From the NCBI RefSeq assembly GCF_023935105.1, contig NZ_CP096040.1, forward strand, positions 3,286,001 to 3,350,000: DNA of 64,000 nucleotides. Direction: 5' to 3'. Below are positions 37,197 through 45,409 of the stretch, one piece after another. The notes beneath the pieces were generated by a model. The model saw nothing but the letters and a program-made list of their open reading frames with translations. It did not search any database and had not been told where the DNA came from. Within the stretch, counting starts at the first letter, position 1. Every line of letters starts with the position of its first letter. The position numbers and the translations under genes were made by a program. This stretch comes from Caulobacter segnis. Its GTDB lineage: Bacteria > Pseudomonadota > Alphaproteobacteria > Caulobacterales > Caulobacteraceae.

Positions 37197-38351
37197 ATGC
37201 AGAGCCTCGACGCCTTCGCCGGCGAGAAGCTGACGGCCCTGGACGCCAAGAGCCTGCGCCGCCGGCTCAAGCCCACCCGCCGCCACGACGGCGCGATCGT
37301 GGAGCGTGACGGCAAGCGGCTGATCTCGTTTTCGTGCAACGACTATCTGGGCCTGTCGCATCACCCCGCCGTCCGCGCGGCGGCGGCCGAGGCGGCGCTG
37401 AACTATGGCGCGGGCGCGGCGGCCTCGCGCCTGGTCACCGGTGACCACCCGCTGCTGTCGGATCTGGAAAAGCGCCTGGCGCGCCTGAAGGGAACCGAGG
37501 CCGCCTGCGTGTTCGGTTCGGGCTATCTGGCCAATACCGGCGTCATTCCCACCCTGGTCGGGCCCGGCGACGCGATCTTCGTCGACGCCCTGGCCCATGC
37601 CTGCATCTGGGCCGGCGCGCAGCTGTCGGGCGCGAAGATCGTCAAGTTCGCCCACAACGACGTCGCCGATCTGGCCCGCCTGCTGGAGGCCGAACGGCCC
37701 GGCGTCCGCCACGCCCTGGTCGCCACCGACGGCGTCTTTTCGATGGACGGCGACATCGCCCCGCTAGACCAACTGTCGGCGCTCTGCGAACGCCACGACG
37801 CCTGGCTGCTCAGCGACGACGCCCATGGGGTCGGCGTTCTGGCGGGAGGGCGCGGTTCGGGCGCCTTGTTCCCGGACGCAAAAATCCCGCTGCAGATGGG
37901 CACACTGTCCAAGGCACTGGGGTCGTATGGCGGCTATCTGTGCGGCTCGCAGGCGGTGATCGATCTCCTGAAGACCCGGGCCCGCACCCTGGTCTACGCC
38001 ACCGGCCTGCCGCCCGCCTCGGCCGCCGCCGCCCTGGCGTCGCTGGACATCATCCAGACCAATCCAGCCTTCACCGAACAACCGCTGGCCAAAGCGCGCC
38101 TGTTCACCCGCCGCCTGGGCCTGCCGGACGCCCATAGCCCGATCGTGCCGGTGGTGCTGGGCGAGGCCGACGCCGCCCTCGCGGCCTCCGCCGCGCTGGA
38201 AGGTCAAGGCTTCCTGGTCGTGGCGATCCGCCCGCCGACGGTGCCCGAGGGCACGGCCCGCCTGCGCGTGGCGTTCAGCGCCGAGCACGCCGACGCCGAC
38301 GTGTTGCGCCTGGCCGATGCGATCGCGGTCCTGCGAAAGGCCGCGGCATGA
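37197..38351 (+). CDS. bioF: 8-amino-7-oxononanoate synthase
   Basis: PLP enzyme condensing pimeloyl-ACP/CoA with alanine to KAPA. From ATG 37197, preceded by AAAGGGAA, it is 384 residues. Family motifs are FSCNDYLGLSHHP, GAGAAASRLVTG, DDAHGVGVLAGGRGSG, and the PLP lysine in GTLSKALGSYGGYL. The apparent frame extends upstream to 37023 through bioA and is noise. The stop overlaps the start of bioD (ATGA). Confidence 0.96.
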   Translation: MQSLDAFAGEKLTALDAKSLRRRLKPTRRHDGAIVERDGKRLISFSCNDYLGLSHHPAVRAAAAEAALNYGAGAAASRLVTGDHPLLSDLEKRLARLKGTEAACVFGSGYLANTGVIPTLVGPGDAIFVDALAHACIWAGAQLSGAKIVKFAHNDVADLARLLEAERPGVRHALVATDGVFSMDGDIAPLDQLSALCERHDAWLLSDDAHGVGVLAGGRGSGALFPDAKIPLQMGTLSKALGSYGGYLCGSQAVIDLLKTRARTLVYATGLPPASAAAALASLDIIQTNPAFTEQPLAKARLFTRRLGLPDAHSPIVPVVLGEADAALAASAALEGQGFLVVAIRPPTVPEGTARLRVAFSAEHADADVLRLADAIAVLRKAAA

Positions 38352-38999
38352 AGGCGCTGTTCGTCGCCGGAACCGGCACCGATCTCGGCAAAACCCACAT
38401 CGCCTGCGCTCTGCTGCGCGCCGCGCGCGCCAAAGGGCTGGGCGTGGACGCCTTCAAGCCGGTCGTCAGCGGTTTCGACCCCGATGCGCCAGCGAGCAGC
38501 GATCCGGCCCGCCTCGCCGCCGCCATCGGCCGCCCGGACGCCTGGTCGGAGGTCTCGCCCAAGCGCTATCGCGCCCCCTGGCCCCGAATCTCGCCGCCCG
38601 CCTGGAGGGGAGGCCCTGGCCATCGCGGACGTGACCGCCGACTGCCGGACCTGGCTGGACGGTCGCGACGTCGACCTCGCGCTGATCGAAGGCGCCGGCG
38701 GCGTCATGTCGCCGATGACCGACGACGCCACCAATCTGGACCTGATGGTCGCTCTGAGCCTACCGATCCTGCTGGTCGCTGGCAGCTATCTCGGCACCGC
38801 CAGCCACCTGCTGACCGCGCTGGAAGTCTTGCGAGCACGCGACCTGACCGTGGCGGCGATCGCGATCAGCGAAAGCCTCGACGCCCCAGACCTGGCCCAA
38901 ACCGTCGAGATGCTGCGGGCGTTCGAAAGGCAGACGCCGATCCTGGTCGCGCCAAGGTGCCAGTCCTGGAAGGCTAGCGACCTGCTCGATTTGCTCTGA
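38348..38999 (+). pseudogene. bioD: Dethiobiotin synthetase, disrupted by two frameshifts
   Basis: BioD closes the ureido ring of DAPA to dethiobiotin using ATP and CO2. The first ~77 residues read well (P-loop VAGTGTDLGKTHIA, FKPVVSGFDPD, SPKRYRAP). The frame then fails: LAPNLAARLEG is readable only one base off, and EALAIADVTADCRTWL after a second shift, continuing through LIEGAGGVMSPMTDD to the stop at 38999. Each break is at a homopolymer one base shorter than needed, a C run near 38575 and a G run near 38617. As written the gene cannot make BioD. Two sequencing errors are as plausible as real mutations. Confidence 0.85.
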
Positions 39000-39064
39000 C
39001 CGACAAGTCCGGTTGTCGATCACGCAGCGCTCACCCTAAGATCACCGTGGATTCCGGGGGGAAC

Positions 39065-39835
39065 ATGGCTGATATCGACGATGAGATCGCAGAACTGAAA
39101 ACGCGTCTAGCGAAGCTCGAGGCCCAGAAGGCGGCTCAATCCACTGCGCCTTCGTCAACTGCCACCCCGGTCGTCGACGAGCCCACCAAGGACAAAGACG
39201 GCTTCACCAATCGCCTCACCACACTGATGGGCGGCGGCGCAGCACTATTCGTGGTGTTGGCTTTGCTCGCCAGCCTACTACCCAAGACGCCTACGCCTAA
39301 ATCCGACCAGCCAGTCCCTGTCGATCTTCCACCAGGGCCGATCCAGCCGCTTACCCCGCGCGAGCCCGCCGCGCCACACTACGCCTGGACCTATTCCGAG
39401 GATGTCGACTCCATGTCCGACCGGAAGACACGGATGGCGTGTGTTGATTCCACCGACACCGTAAACCTCGATTGGCCTTACAAGGCCACCACCGCCGAGC
39501 TCTGTATCCGCAACAGTCCTAAGTTCGGCTTCGACGTCTTCTATCGCCTAAACGGCGACGGGCAGATCCTGTGCGACAGCTACGACGGCTGCTCGATCAA
39601 GATCCGCTACGGCGACGCGCCGGCCGGCCGCAATGGAGCCCTTACGTCGGAAGATCACTCATCGAACATCGTCTTCCTGACAGGCGCTCGCAATGTCGCC
39701 GCGCGCCTCGCCAAGGCCAAAAGCACACGCATGGAACTAACCTACTATCAGGCTGGCTCACAAACAGTGACCTTCCCAACGGAAGGTCTCGACCTCACCA
39801 AGGTCGGCCTGGGCGGCGGCAAGAAGAAGGGCTAG
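39065..39835 (+). CDS. Unknown single-pass membrane protein
   Basis: Unrecognised 256-residue protein. The N-terminus (IDDEIAELKTRLAKLEAQKAA) is a short coiled coil with heptad Leu/Ile spacing. It is followed by a Ser/Thr/Pro linker, one transmembrane helix (GGGAALFVVLALLASLL), a proline-rich linker, and a C-terminal domain with four Cys (MACVDST, AELCIRN, ILCDSYDGCSI) that may form two disulfides outside the membrane. The start is ATG 39065 behind GGGGGGAAC. Codon use is slightly less GC-biased than neighbours (more CTA, CGT and CCT). It is monocistronic. Confidence 0.7.
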   Translation: MADIDDEIAELKTRLAKLEAQKAAQSTAPSSTATPVVDEPTKDKDGFTNRLTTLMGGGAALFVVLALLASLLPKTPTPKSDQPVPVDLPPGPIQPLTPREPAAPHYAWTYSEDVDSMSDRKTRMACVDSTDTVNLDWPYKATTAELCIRNSPKFGFDVFYRLNGDGQILCDSYDGCSIKIRYGDAPAGRNGALTSEDHSSNIVFLTGARNVAARLAKAKSTRMELTYYQAGSQTVTFPTEGLDLTKVGLGGGKKKG

Positions 39836-39838
39836 GCG

Positions 39839-40693
39839 TTACTTCTCTAGCCGCGCCACCAGGCTGGAGGTGTCCCACCGGTTGCCGCCCATGGCCTGGA
39901 CCTCGGCGTAGAACCGGTCGATCAGGGCCGTGCTTTCCAGCTTGGCGCCGTTCCGGGTCGCCTCTTCCAGGGCGATGCCCAGGTCCTTGCGCATCCAGTC
40001 GACGGCGAAGCCGAAGTCGAACTCGCCGCGCGCCATGGTCGGCCAACGGTTTTCCATCTGCCACGACTGGGCCGAACCCTTGGAGATGGCGGCCAGCACG
40101 TCGTCGGTCGGCAGGCCCGCGCGCTTGGCGAAGTGCAGCGCCTCGGCCACGCCCTGGACGACGCCGGCGATGGCGATCTGGTTGCACATCTTGGTCAGCT
40201 GGCCCGCGCCCACCTCGCCCATGCGGCGCACGGCCTTGGCGTAGACCTCGATCACCGGCAGCACGCGGTCGTAAGACGCCTGGTCGCCGCCGGCCATGAT
40301 GGTCAGCTGGCCATTCTCGGCCCCGGCCTGGCCACCCGACACCGGGGCGTCGACGAAGGCGCGGCCGCTCTGGGCCAGCAGCGCCGCCATCTCGCGGGCC
40401 ACCGTGGCGGAGGTGGTGGTGTGGTCGACGATCACGGCGCCCTCGGCCAGGGCCGGCAGGGCTTGCGCCACGACGTCGCGGACATCGTCGTCATTGCCCA
40501 CGCACAGCAGCACGACCTCGGCCCCGTTTACCGCCTCGGCGATGGCCTCGAACGCCTGGCCACCGTGTTTTTCAGCCCAGCGGCGGGCCTTTTCGGGGCT
40601 GCGGTTGTAGACGGCGACCTCGTGGCCGGCGGCCTTCAGGTGGCCCGCCATCGGAAAGCCCATCACGCCCAGGCCGATAAACGCCGTCTTCAT
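39839..40693 (-). CDS. NAD(P)-dependent beta-hydroxyacid dehydrogenase
   Basis: Member of the 3-hydroxyisobutyrate dehydrogenase/tartronate semialdehyde reductase family. The 284-residue protein from ATG 40693 has the Rossmann motif FIGLGVMGFPMAGHL, the substrate-binding DAPVSGGQAGAENGQL, and catalytic Lys in VGAGQLTKMCNQ. The C-terminal helix domain contains FGFAVDWMRKDLGIAL. The exact substrate (3-hydroxyisobutyrate, glyoxylate or succinic semialdehyde) cannot be read from sequence. Gene stands alone. Confidence 0.9.
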   Translation of the reverse strand: MKTAFIGLGVMGFPMAGHLKAAGHEVAVYNRSPEKARRWAEKHGGQAFEAIAEAVNGAEVVLLCVGNDDDVRDVVAQALPALAEGAVIVDHTTTSATVAREMAALLAQSGRAFVDAPVSGGQAGAENGQLTIMAGGDQASYDRVLPVIEVYAKAVRRMGEVGAGQLTKMCNQIAIAGVVQGVAEALHFAKRAGLPTDDVLAAISKGSAQSWQMENRWPTMARGEFDFGFAVDWMRKDLGIALEEATRNGAKLESTALIDRFYAEVQAMGGNRWDTSSLVARLEK

Positions 40694-40808
40694 GCCGCTG
40701 CTCCACTGGAAGATGGTCGGCATTACGCGCCCGACGCCCCCTGCGGCAACCCCATCTTAACGACCTTTGGGCAGGTTGCCGGTTCAAGGTTAAGCAGGCT
40801 TAAGCGCG

Positions 40809-41711
40809 ATGGCGGTCAACAGCGAACAGCCGATCATCATCAAGAAGGTGAAGAAAGGCGGCGGACACGGTCACCATGGTGGCGCGTGGAAGGTCGCCTA
40901 TGCCGACTTCGTGACGGCCATGATGGCCTTCTTCCTGCTGATGTGGCTGCTGAACACGACCAGCCCCGAGCAGAAGCAGGGCATCGCCGACTATTTCGCG
41001 CCCGCCTCGATCTCGTCGACCACCAGCGGCTCGGGCGGCATTCTGGGCGGCACCTCGCTGGGCGACGACGGCGCCAAGGCCGACGGCAAGATGTCGGTGA
41101 TCCAGCAACTGGCCCCCGAAGCGCCCGACCACGTCGAAAAGGACGGCCAGAGCAGCACCACCCCCGCCAATCTCGACTCGGCCAGCGAACAGGCCCTGCG
41201 CGACGCCCTGGCCAAGAAGGAACAGGACGCCTTCGCCTCGGCCGCCCAGTCCCTGCGCCAGTCGCTGCAGGACATGCCGGAACTGGCCGAGCTGTCGAAG
41301 CAGATCATGATCGACCAAACCCCGGAGGGCCTGCGCATCCAGCTGGTCGACCAGGAAGGCCGCTCGATGTTCAAGGAGAACTCGCGCGAGCCGAACGACC
41401 GCGCCCGTATCCTGCTGCGCGCCGTCGCCAAGGTGATCAACCAACTGCCCAACCGCGTGACCATCTCGGGCCACACCAGCGCCAACGCTTACGGCAAGAA
41501 GCAGGACGGCGACTGGGCCCTGTCGGCCGGCCGCGCCGACGCCTCGCGTCAGATCCTGCGCGGCGCCGGCGTCGACGACGACCGCATCTACCAGGTTTCG
41601 GGAAAGGCCAATTCCGAGCCGCTGTACGCCGATGATCCAACCCTGGCGGGTAATCGCCGGATCTCGATCATCCTGCTGCGCGAAAAGCCGGTCCTGCCCG
41701 ACAACCTGTAA
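40809..41711 (+). CDS. motB: Flagellar motor stator protein MotB
   Basis: Stator subunit that anchors the MotA/MotB ion channel to peptidoglycan. The 300-residue protein has a positively charged N-terminus, the single helix with the proton-binding Asp in YADFVTAMMAFFLLMWLLN, an Ala/Ser-rich linker with the plug region, and a C-terminal OmpA/MotB domain (RVTISGHTSANAYG, SAGRADASRQIL, NRRISIILL). No motA accompanies it; stator genes are known to be unlinked in Caulobacter. The gene has its own 115-base upstream region. Confidence 0.95.
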   Translation: MAVNSEQPIIIKKVKKGGGHGHHGGAWKVAYADFVTAMMAFFLLMWLLNTTSPEQKQGIADYFAPASISSTTSGSGGILGGTSLGDDGAKADGKMSVIQQLAPEAPDHVEKDGQSSTTPANLDSASEQALRDALAKKEQDAFASAAQSLRQSLQDMPELAELSKQIMIDQTPEGLRIQLVDQEGRSMFKENSREPNDRARILLRAVAKVINQLPNRVTISGHTSANAYGKKQDGDWALSAGRADASRQILRGAGVDDDRIYQVSGKANSEPLYADDPTLAGNRRISIILLREKPVLPDNL

Positions 41712-41837
41712 AAGAGCCGACCTGTGACCGTTCGCCGCGTGATCCATGGATGACGCGCCGTGACGCTTGCGCAACCGGACGCTATGCCCCCTAATCCTCC
41801 TTAGGGCTGGTGATAGACGAGAGGGGTTAGGGCTACA

Positions 41838-42677
41838 GTGACGCAGCATTTTCCGACGCGGCAGCTTCGGTTCTTTCTGACGGCGCCCACGCCTTGCCCG
41901 TACTTGCCCGGCCGCGAGGAACGGAAGGTGTTCGCCCACCTGCCGCTGTCCGACGGTCCGACGGTCAACGACAGCCTGACCCAGGTCGGCTTCCGTCGTT
42001 CCCAGAACATCGCCTACCGTCCCGCCTGCGAGACCTGCCGCGCCTGCCAGTCGGCCCGGGCGCCGGCGGCCGAGTACGTGTTGTCGCGTTCCGAGCGAAA
42101 GACCCTGAACCGCAACGACGATCTCGAGCGCCATCTTGTCGAGGCCGAGGCGACGCTGGAGCAGTTCGAGCTGCTGCGTCGCTACCTGCTTGCCCGTCAC
42201 GCCGACGGCGGCATGGCCGAGATGACCTGGCCCGACTACGTGGCCATGGTCGAGGACACCGCGGTCCGCACCCACCTGATCGAATATCGTCGCAAGTCGC
42301 AGGACCGAGGTCCGGGCGACCTGATCGCCTGCGTGCTGGTCGATGTCCTCGCCGACGGCCTGTCGCTAGTCTACAGCTTCTACGACCCGGACCTGATCAA
42401 GCGCAGCCTGGGCTCGTTCATCATCCTGGACCACATCGTCCAGGCCCAGCAGGGCGGCCTGCCCTATGTCTATCTGGGCTATTGGGTGCCGGGCAGCGAG
42501 AAGATGGCCTACAAGGCGCGCTTCTCGCCGCTGGAGATCCTCAAGCCTGGCGGCTGGTCGCTGATGTCGGCCCGCGAACGCGGCGCCCGTCCGCCCAGCA
42601 TGCGCGGCGGAGCCAAGGATCCTTGCGACCTGCCGCTCAGCGACGCCGAACCGGCGGAGATCGAGGACCTGGGCTGA
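41838..42677 (+). CDS. bpt: Aspartate/glutamate leucyltransferase
   Basis: Bpt attaches Leu from Leu-tRNA to proteins with N-terminal Asp or Glu, feeding them to the ClpS/ClpAP N-degron route. The 279-residue protein has the N-terminal Cys motif (PCPYLPGREERKVF, then CETCRACQSAR) of the ATE fold and the C-terminal LVYSFYDPDLIKRSLG and YLGYWVPGSEKMAYKARFSPLE. The start is GTG at 41838. An arginyl-transferase (Ate) label is possible, but bacterial members of this length generally act as Bpt. Confidence 0.92.
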   Translation: MTQHFPTRQLRFFLTAPTPCPYLPGREERKVFAHLPLSDGPTVNDSLTQVGFRRSQNIAYRPACETCRACQSARAPAAEYVLSRSERKTLNRNDDLERHLVEAEATLEQFELLRRYLLARHADGGMAEMTWPDYVAMVEDTAVRTHLIEYRRKSQDRGPGDLIACVLVDVLADGLSLVYSFYDPDLIKRSLGSFIILDHIVQAQQGGLPYVYLGYWVPGSEKMAYKARFSPLEILKPGGWSLMSARERGARPPSMRGGAKDPCDLPLSDAEPAEIEDLG

Positions 42678-42700
42678 GGCCCGGCCCTCTTCCTCACACG

Positions 42701-43468
42701 CTAGCGGGCGAAGCTGACGCCGCCGTCGACGGTCACCGCGCCGCCCATCACGTAGTCCCCCGCCCGCGAGGCCAGATAGATGGCCGCGCCGGCCATGTCC
42801 TCTTCCGTGCCGATGCGCCCGGCCGGGATGGCTTTCGACACCGCGTCGGCATGGTCGCGGGCGACCTTGTTCATGTCCGAGGCGAAGGCGCCCGGCGCGA
42901 TGCAGCTGACGGCGATGTTGTCGGCGGCCAGGCGCAGGGCCATGCGCTTGGTCATGTGCAGCAGACCGGCCTTGGACGCGCCGTAGGGATAGGTCTCGTC
43001 CTTGGTCACCGACTGACCGTCGATCGAGGCGATGTTGATAACCTTGGCCACCCGGTCCTTGGCGGCGGCGCGCAGCTGACCGATCAGGGCCTGGGTCAGG
43101 AAGAACGGCGTCTTCATGTTGAGGTCGACGGTCTTGTCCCAGCCGGCTTCAGGGAACTCGTCGAACGCCGCGCCCCAGGCCGCGCCGGCATTGTTGACCA
43201 GGATGTCGAGCTTGTCCTCGCGCTCCTTGATCCGGTCGGCCAGGCCCTGGATCCCTTCCAGGGTCGAGATGTCGCCCGGCAGCGAGACGCACTCGCCGTA
43301 TTGGCTGAGTTCCTCGGCCGCGGCGTCGCAGGCGGCGGCCTTGCGGGCGGTGATGTAGACACGCTTGGCGCCATAGGTCAGGAAGCCCTTGACGATCATC
43401 GCGCCGATGCCGCGCGAGCCGCCGGTCACCAGGGCCACGCGGCCTTCGAGCGAGAACAGGTTCTGCAT
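42701..43468 (-). CDS. SDR-family oxidoreductase
   Basis: Short-chain dehydrogenase/reductase, 255 residues from ATG 43468. The NAD(P)-binding TGGSRGIGAMI, NNAGAAWG, catalytic Ser in INIASIDGQ, and YxxxK in YPYGASKAGLLH are all present. PG motif: IAPGAFASDM. It is the last gene of a four-gene operon with a serine hydrolase, a quinone oxidoreductase and a nitronate-monooxygenase-like protein, suggesting a small catabolic or lipid-related pathway. The frame upstream of 43468 is noise through the neighbour. Confidence 0.9.
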   Translation of the reverse strand: MQNLFSLEGRVALVTGGSRGIGAMIVKGFLTYGAKRVYITARKAAACDAAAEELSQYGECVSLPGDISTLEGIQGLADRIKEREDKLDILVNNAGAAWGAAFDEFPEAGWDKTVDLNMKTPFFLTQALIGQLRAAAKDRVAKVINIASIDGQSVTKDETYPYGASKAGLLHMTKRMALRLAADNIAVSCIAPGAFASDMNKVARDHADAVSKAIPAGRIGTEEDMAGAAIYLASRAGDYVMGGAVTVDGGVSFAR

Positions 43469-43479
43469 AACAATAACTC

Positions 43480-44412
43480 CTAGAAGCCGCGCGCGGCGGC
43501 CAGGGCGCCAAGGCGTCCGGTGATGTCGTGGAACTGGGCGACGGTCTCGTCGATGATCGCCTGGGCGGTCTTGACCTCGTCGATCAGGCCGACGGTCTGG
43601 CCCGCCAGCGCCGGCGCGGCCTCCATGTCGCCGCCGAAGTAGACGTCGAGAATGTTCTTCAGCACGTCGGGCGGCATGACGCCGGCCTCGTGGATTTCCT
43701 TGGTCAGCTCGGACTTGATGGCGCGGATGCAGGGACTGGCCTTCTTGTTCAGCACCCAGGTGCCGGTCTCCTTCGCGCCCGTGATCGCGGCCTTGTAGTT
43801 GGCGTGGACCGGGCTCTCGGCCGAGCTGACGAAACGGGTGCCCATCTGGATCGCCTCGGCGCCCAACGCGAAGGCCGCCGCCATGCCCCGCCCGTCGCAG
43901 ATGCCGCCCGCCGCGATCAGCGGCACGTCGGTCCTGGCCCGGATGGCCTGCAGCAGGACCAGGGTCGAAACCTCCTCGGGATTCTTGAAGCCACCGCCTT
44001 CGGCGCCCTCGACGACCAGGCCATCGACGCCCGCCTCGACGCATTTGAGCGCCGCATCGACAGTCGGCACGGCGTGATAGACGACGATGCCCGCGTCCTT
44101 CAGCGGGCCGACGAACTTGGCGGGGCTGCCGGCCGAGGTGGTGACGAACTTGACCCCACTGTCGCAGACGAAGCGCAGCATCGCGTCGTCGCGCAGGAAC
44201 AGGATCGGCAGGTTCACCCCGAACGGCAGGCCGCTGTCGGCCATCTTGGTGATCTCGGCCTTGCAGTTTTCGGTTTCACCGGACGAGGTCTCGATGATCC
44301 CCAGGCCGCCGGCCCGCGACACCGCCGAGGCCAGCGGATAGCGGGCGATCCAGCCCATCGGGGCCTGGACGATCGGGTATCTGGCGCCCGTATGCTTCAG
44401 GACGCGGTTCAT
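43480..44412 (-). CDS. Nitronate monooxygenase-like flavoprotein
   Basis: FMN-dependent TIM-barrel protein of the 2-nitropropane dioxygenase family, 310 residues. It starts with YPIVQAPMGWIARYPLASAVSRAGGLG, and has GVDGLVVEGAEGGGF with the FMN-binding IAAGGICDGRGMAAAFALGAEAIQMGTRF. The catalytic His of true nitronate monooxygenases normally lies in an EGxEAGGH-type motif; here the corresponding residues read EGAEGGGF, without His, so it may do different chemistry such as enoyl reduction (inference). Its ATG overlaps the quinone oxidoreductase stop. Confidence 0.87.
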   Translation of the reverse strand: MNRVLKHTGARYPIVQAPMGWIARYPLASAVSRAGGLGIIETSSGETENCKAEITKMADSGLPFGVNLPILFLRDDAMLRFVCDSGVKFVTTSAGSPAKFVGPLKDAGIVVYHAVPTVDAALKCVEAGVDGLVVEGAEGGGFKNPEEVSTLVLLQAIRARTDVPLIAAGGICDGRGMAAAFALGAEAIQMGTRFVSSAESPVHANYKAAITGAKETGTWVLNKKASPCIRAIKSELTKEIHEAGVMPPDVLKNILDVYFGGDMEAAPALAGQTVGLIDEVKTAQAIIDETVAQFHDITGRLGALAAARGF

Positions 44413-45371
44413 GGGACCAGCAGCACCCGGCCCACGGCCTGGCGGCTTTCGATATAGGCGTGGGCGGCGGCCGCCTCCGACAGCGGGAAGGTCTTGTCGA
44501 TGACGACCTCCAGCTCACCCTTGGCGGCGCGGTCGATCAGGTCCTGGATCATGTCATGGACACGATCGGTCATGATCTCGGCGCCCAGGAAGACCCCGGT
44601 CAAAGACCGGTTGCCGCCCATCAGCGAGCTGACGTCCACCTTCATCGGCTCGCGTCCGGCATTGCCGACCAGCGAGATGCGGCCGCGATAGCCCAGCGCG
44701 CCCAAGCTGCCCTGAAGCGTCGCGCCACCGACCGGGTCGACGACCAGGTCCACGCCCTTGCCGCCGGTCAGCTTCATCACCTGCTCGACCAGGTCGTCGC
44801 GGCGATAGTTGATCCCGTGGTCCATGCCGAACGCCGTCAGGCGCTGCAGCCGCTCGTCGCTGGAGGCCGAGGCCAGAACCGTCGCGCCGGCTTGCTTGGC
44901 CAGCTGGATCGCGGCCAGGCCGACGGCCCCCGCCCCGGCCTGCACCAGCACGGTCTCGCCGGCCTTCAAACGGCCCGCGCCGAACAGGCACTCATGCGCC
45001 GTGCCGAACGGCACCGGAATGGCCGAGGCCTTCTGGATGTCGAAGCCGTCCGGGATGGGCCAGGCGTTGCGGGCCGGGACCGCGCGCAATTCGGCATGCG
45101 AGCCAAAGGCGTTCACGGTGACGACCTTCTGGCCGACCTTCATGTGGCTGACCTCGGCTCCGACCTCGACGATCTCGCCGGCCGCCTGGTAGCCGACGAT
45201 GTGCGGACTGCCAGCCATCTGGCCGCCGCCGCGGTTGAGGGTGTCACCGCCTTCGATGCTGACCGCCTCGACGCGGATCACCACGCCCTGCGGGTGGCAG
45301 ACGGGATCGGGGACGTCCTCGTAGCGAAGGACGTCCGGCGCCCCGGTCTCGTAATAGACGGCGGCCTTCAT
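44409..45371 (-). CDS. Zinc-independent quinone oxidoreductase family protein
   Basis: MDR-superfamily NADPH:quinone oxidoreductase (zeta-crystallin type), 320 residues from ATG 45371 (MKAAVYYETGAPDVLRY). It shows VGYQAAGEIVEVG, the nucleotide-binding VQAGAGAVGLAAIQLAKQAG, and GKGVDLVVDPVGG. The structural zinc Cys cluster of alcohol dehydrogenases is absent, as expected for this subfamily. It is the second gene of the four-gene operon, 38 bases downstream of the serine hydrolase. Confidence 0.9.
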   Translation of the reverse strand: MKAAVYYETGAPDVLRYEDVPDPVCHPQGVVIRVEAVSIEGGDTLNRGGGQMAGSPHIVGYQAAGEIVEVGAEVSHMKVGQKVVTVNAFGSHAELRAVPARNAWPIPDGFDIQKASAIPVPFGTAHECLFGAGRLKAGETVLVQAGAGAVGLAAIQLAKQAGATVLASASSDERLQRLTAFGMDHGINYRRDDLVEQVMKLTGGKGVDLVVDPVGGATLQGSLGALGYRGRISLVGNAGREPMKVDVSSLMGGNRSLTGVFLGAEIMTDRVHDMIQDLIDRAAKGELEVVIDKTFPLSEAAAAHAYIESRQAVGRVLLVP

Positions 45372-45409
45372 CGTATTCTCCCTGAAATTCTTGTTCTTGC
45401 TTGGGAAAG

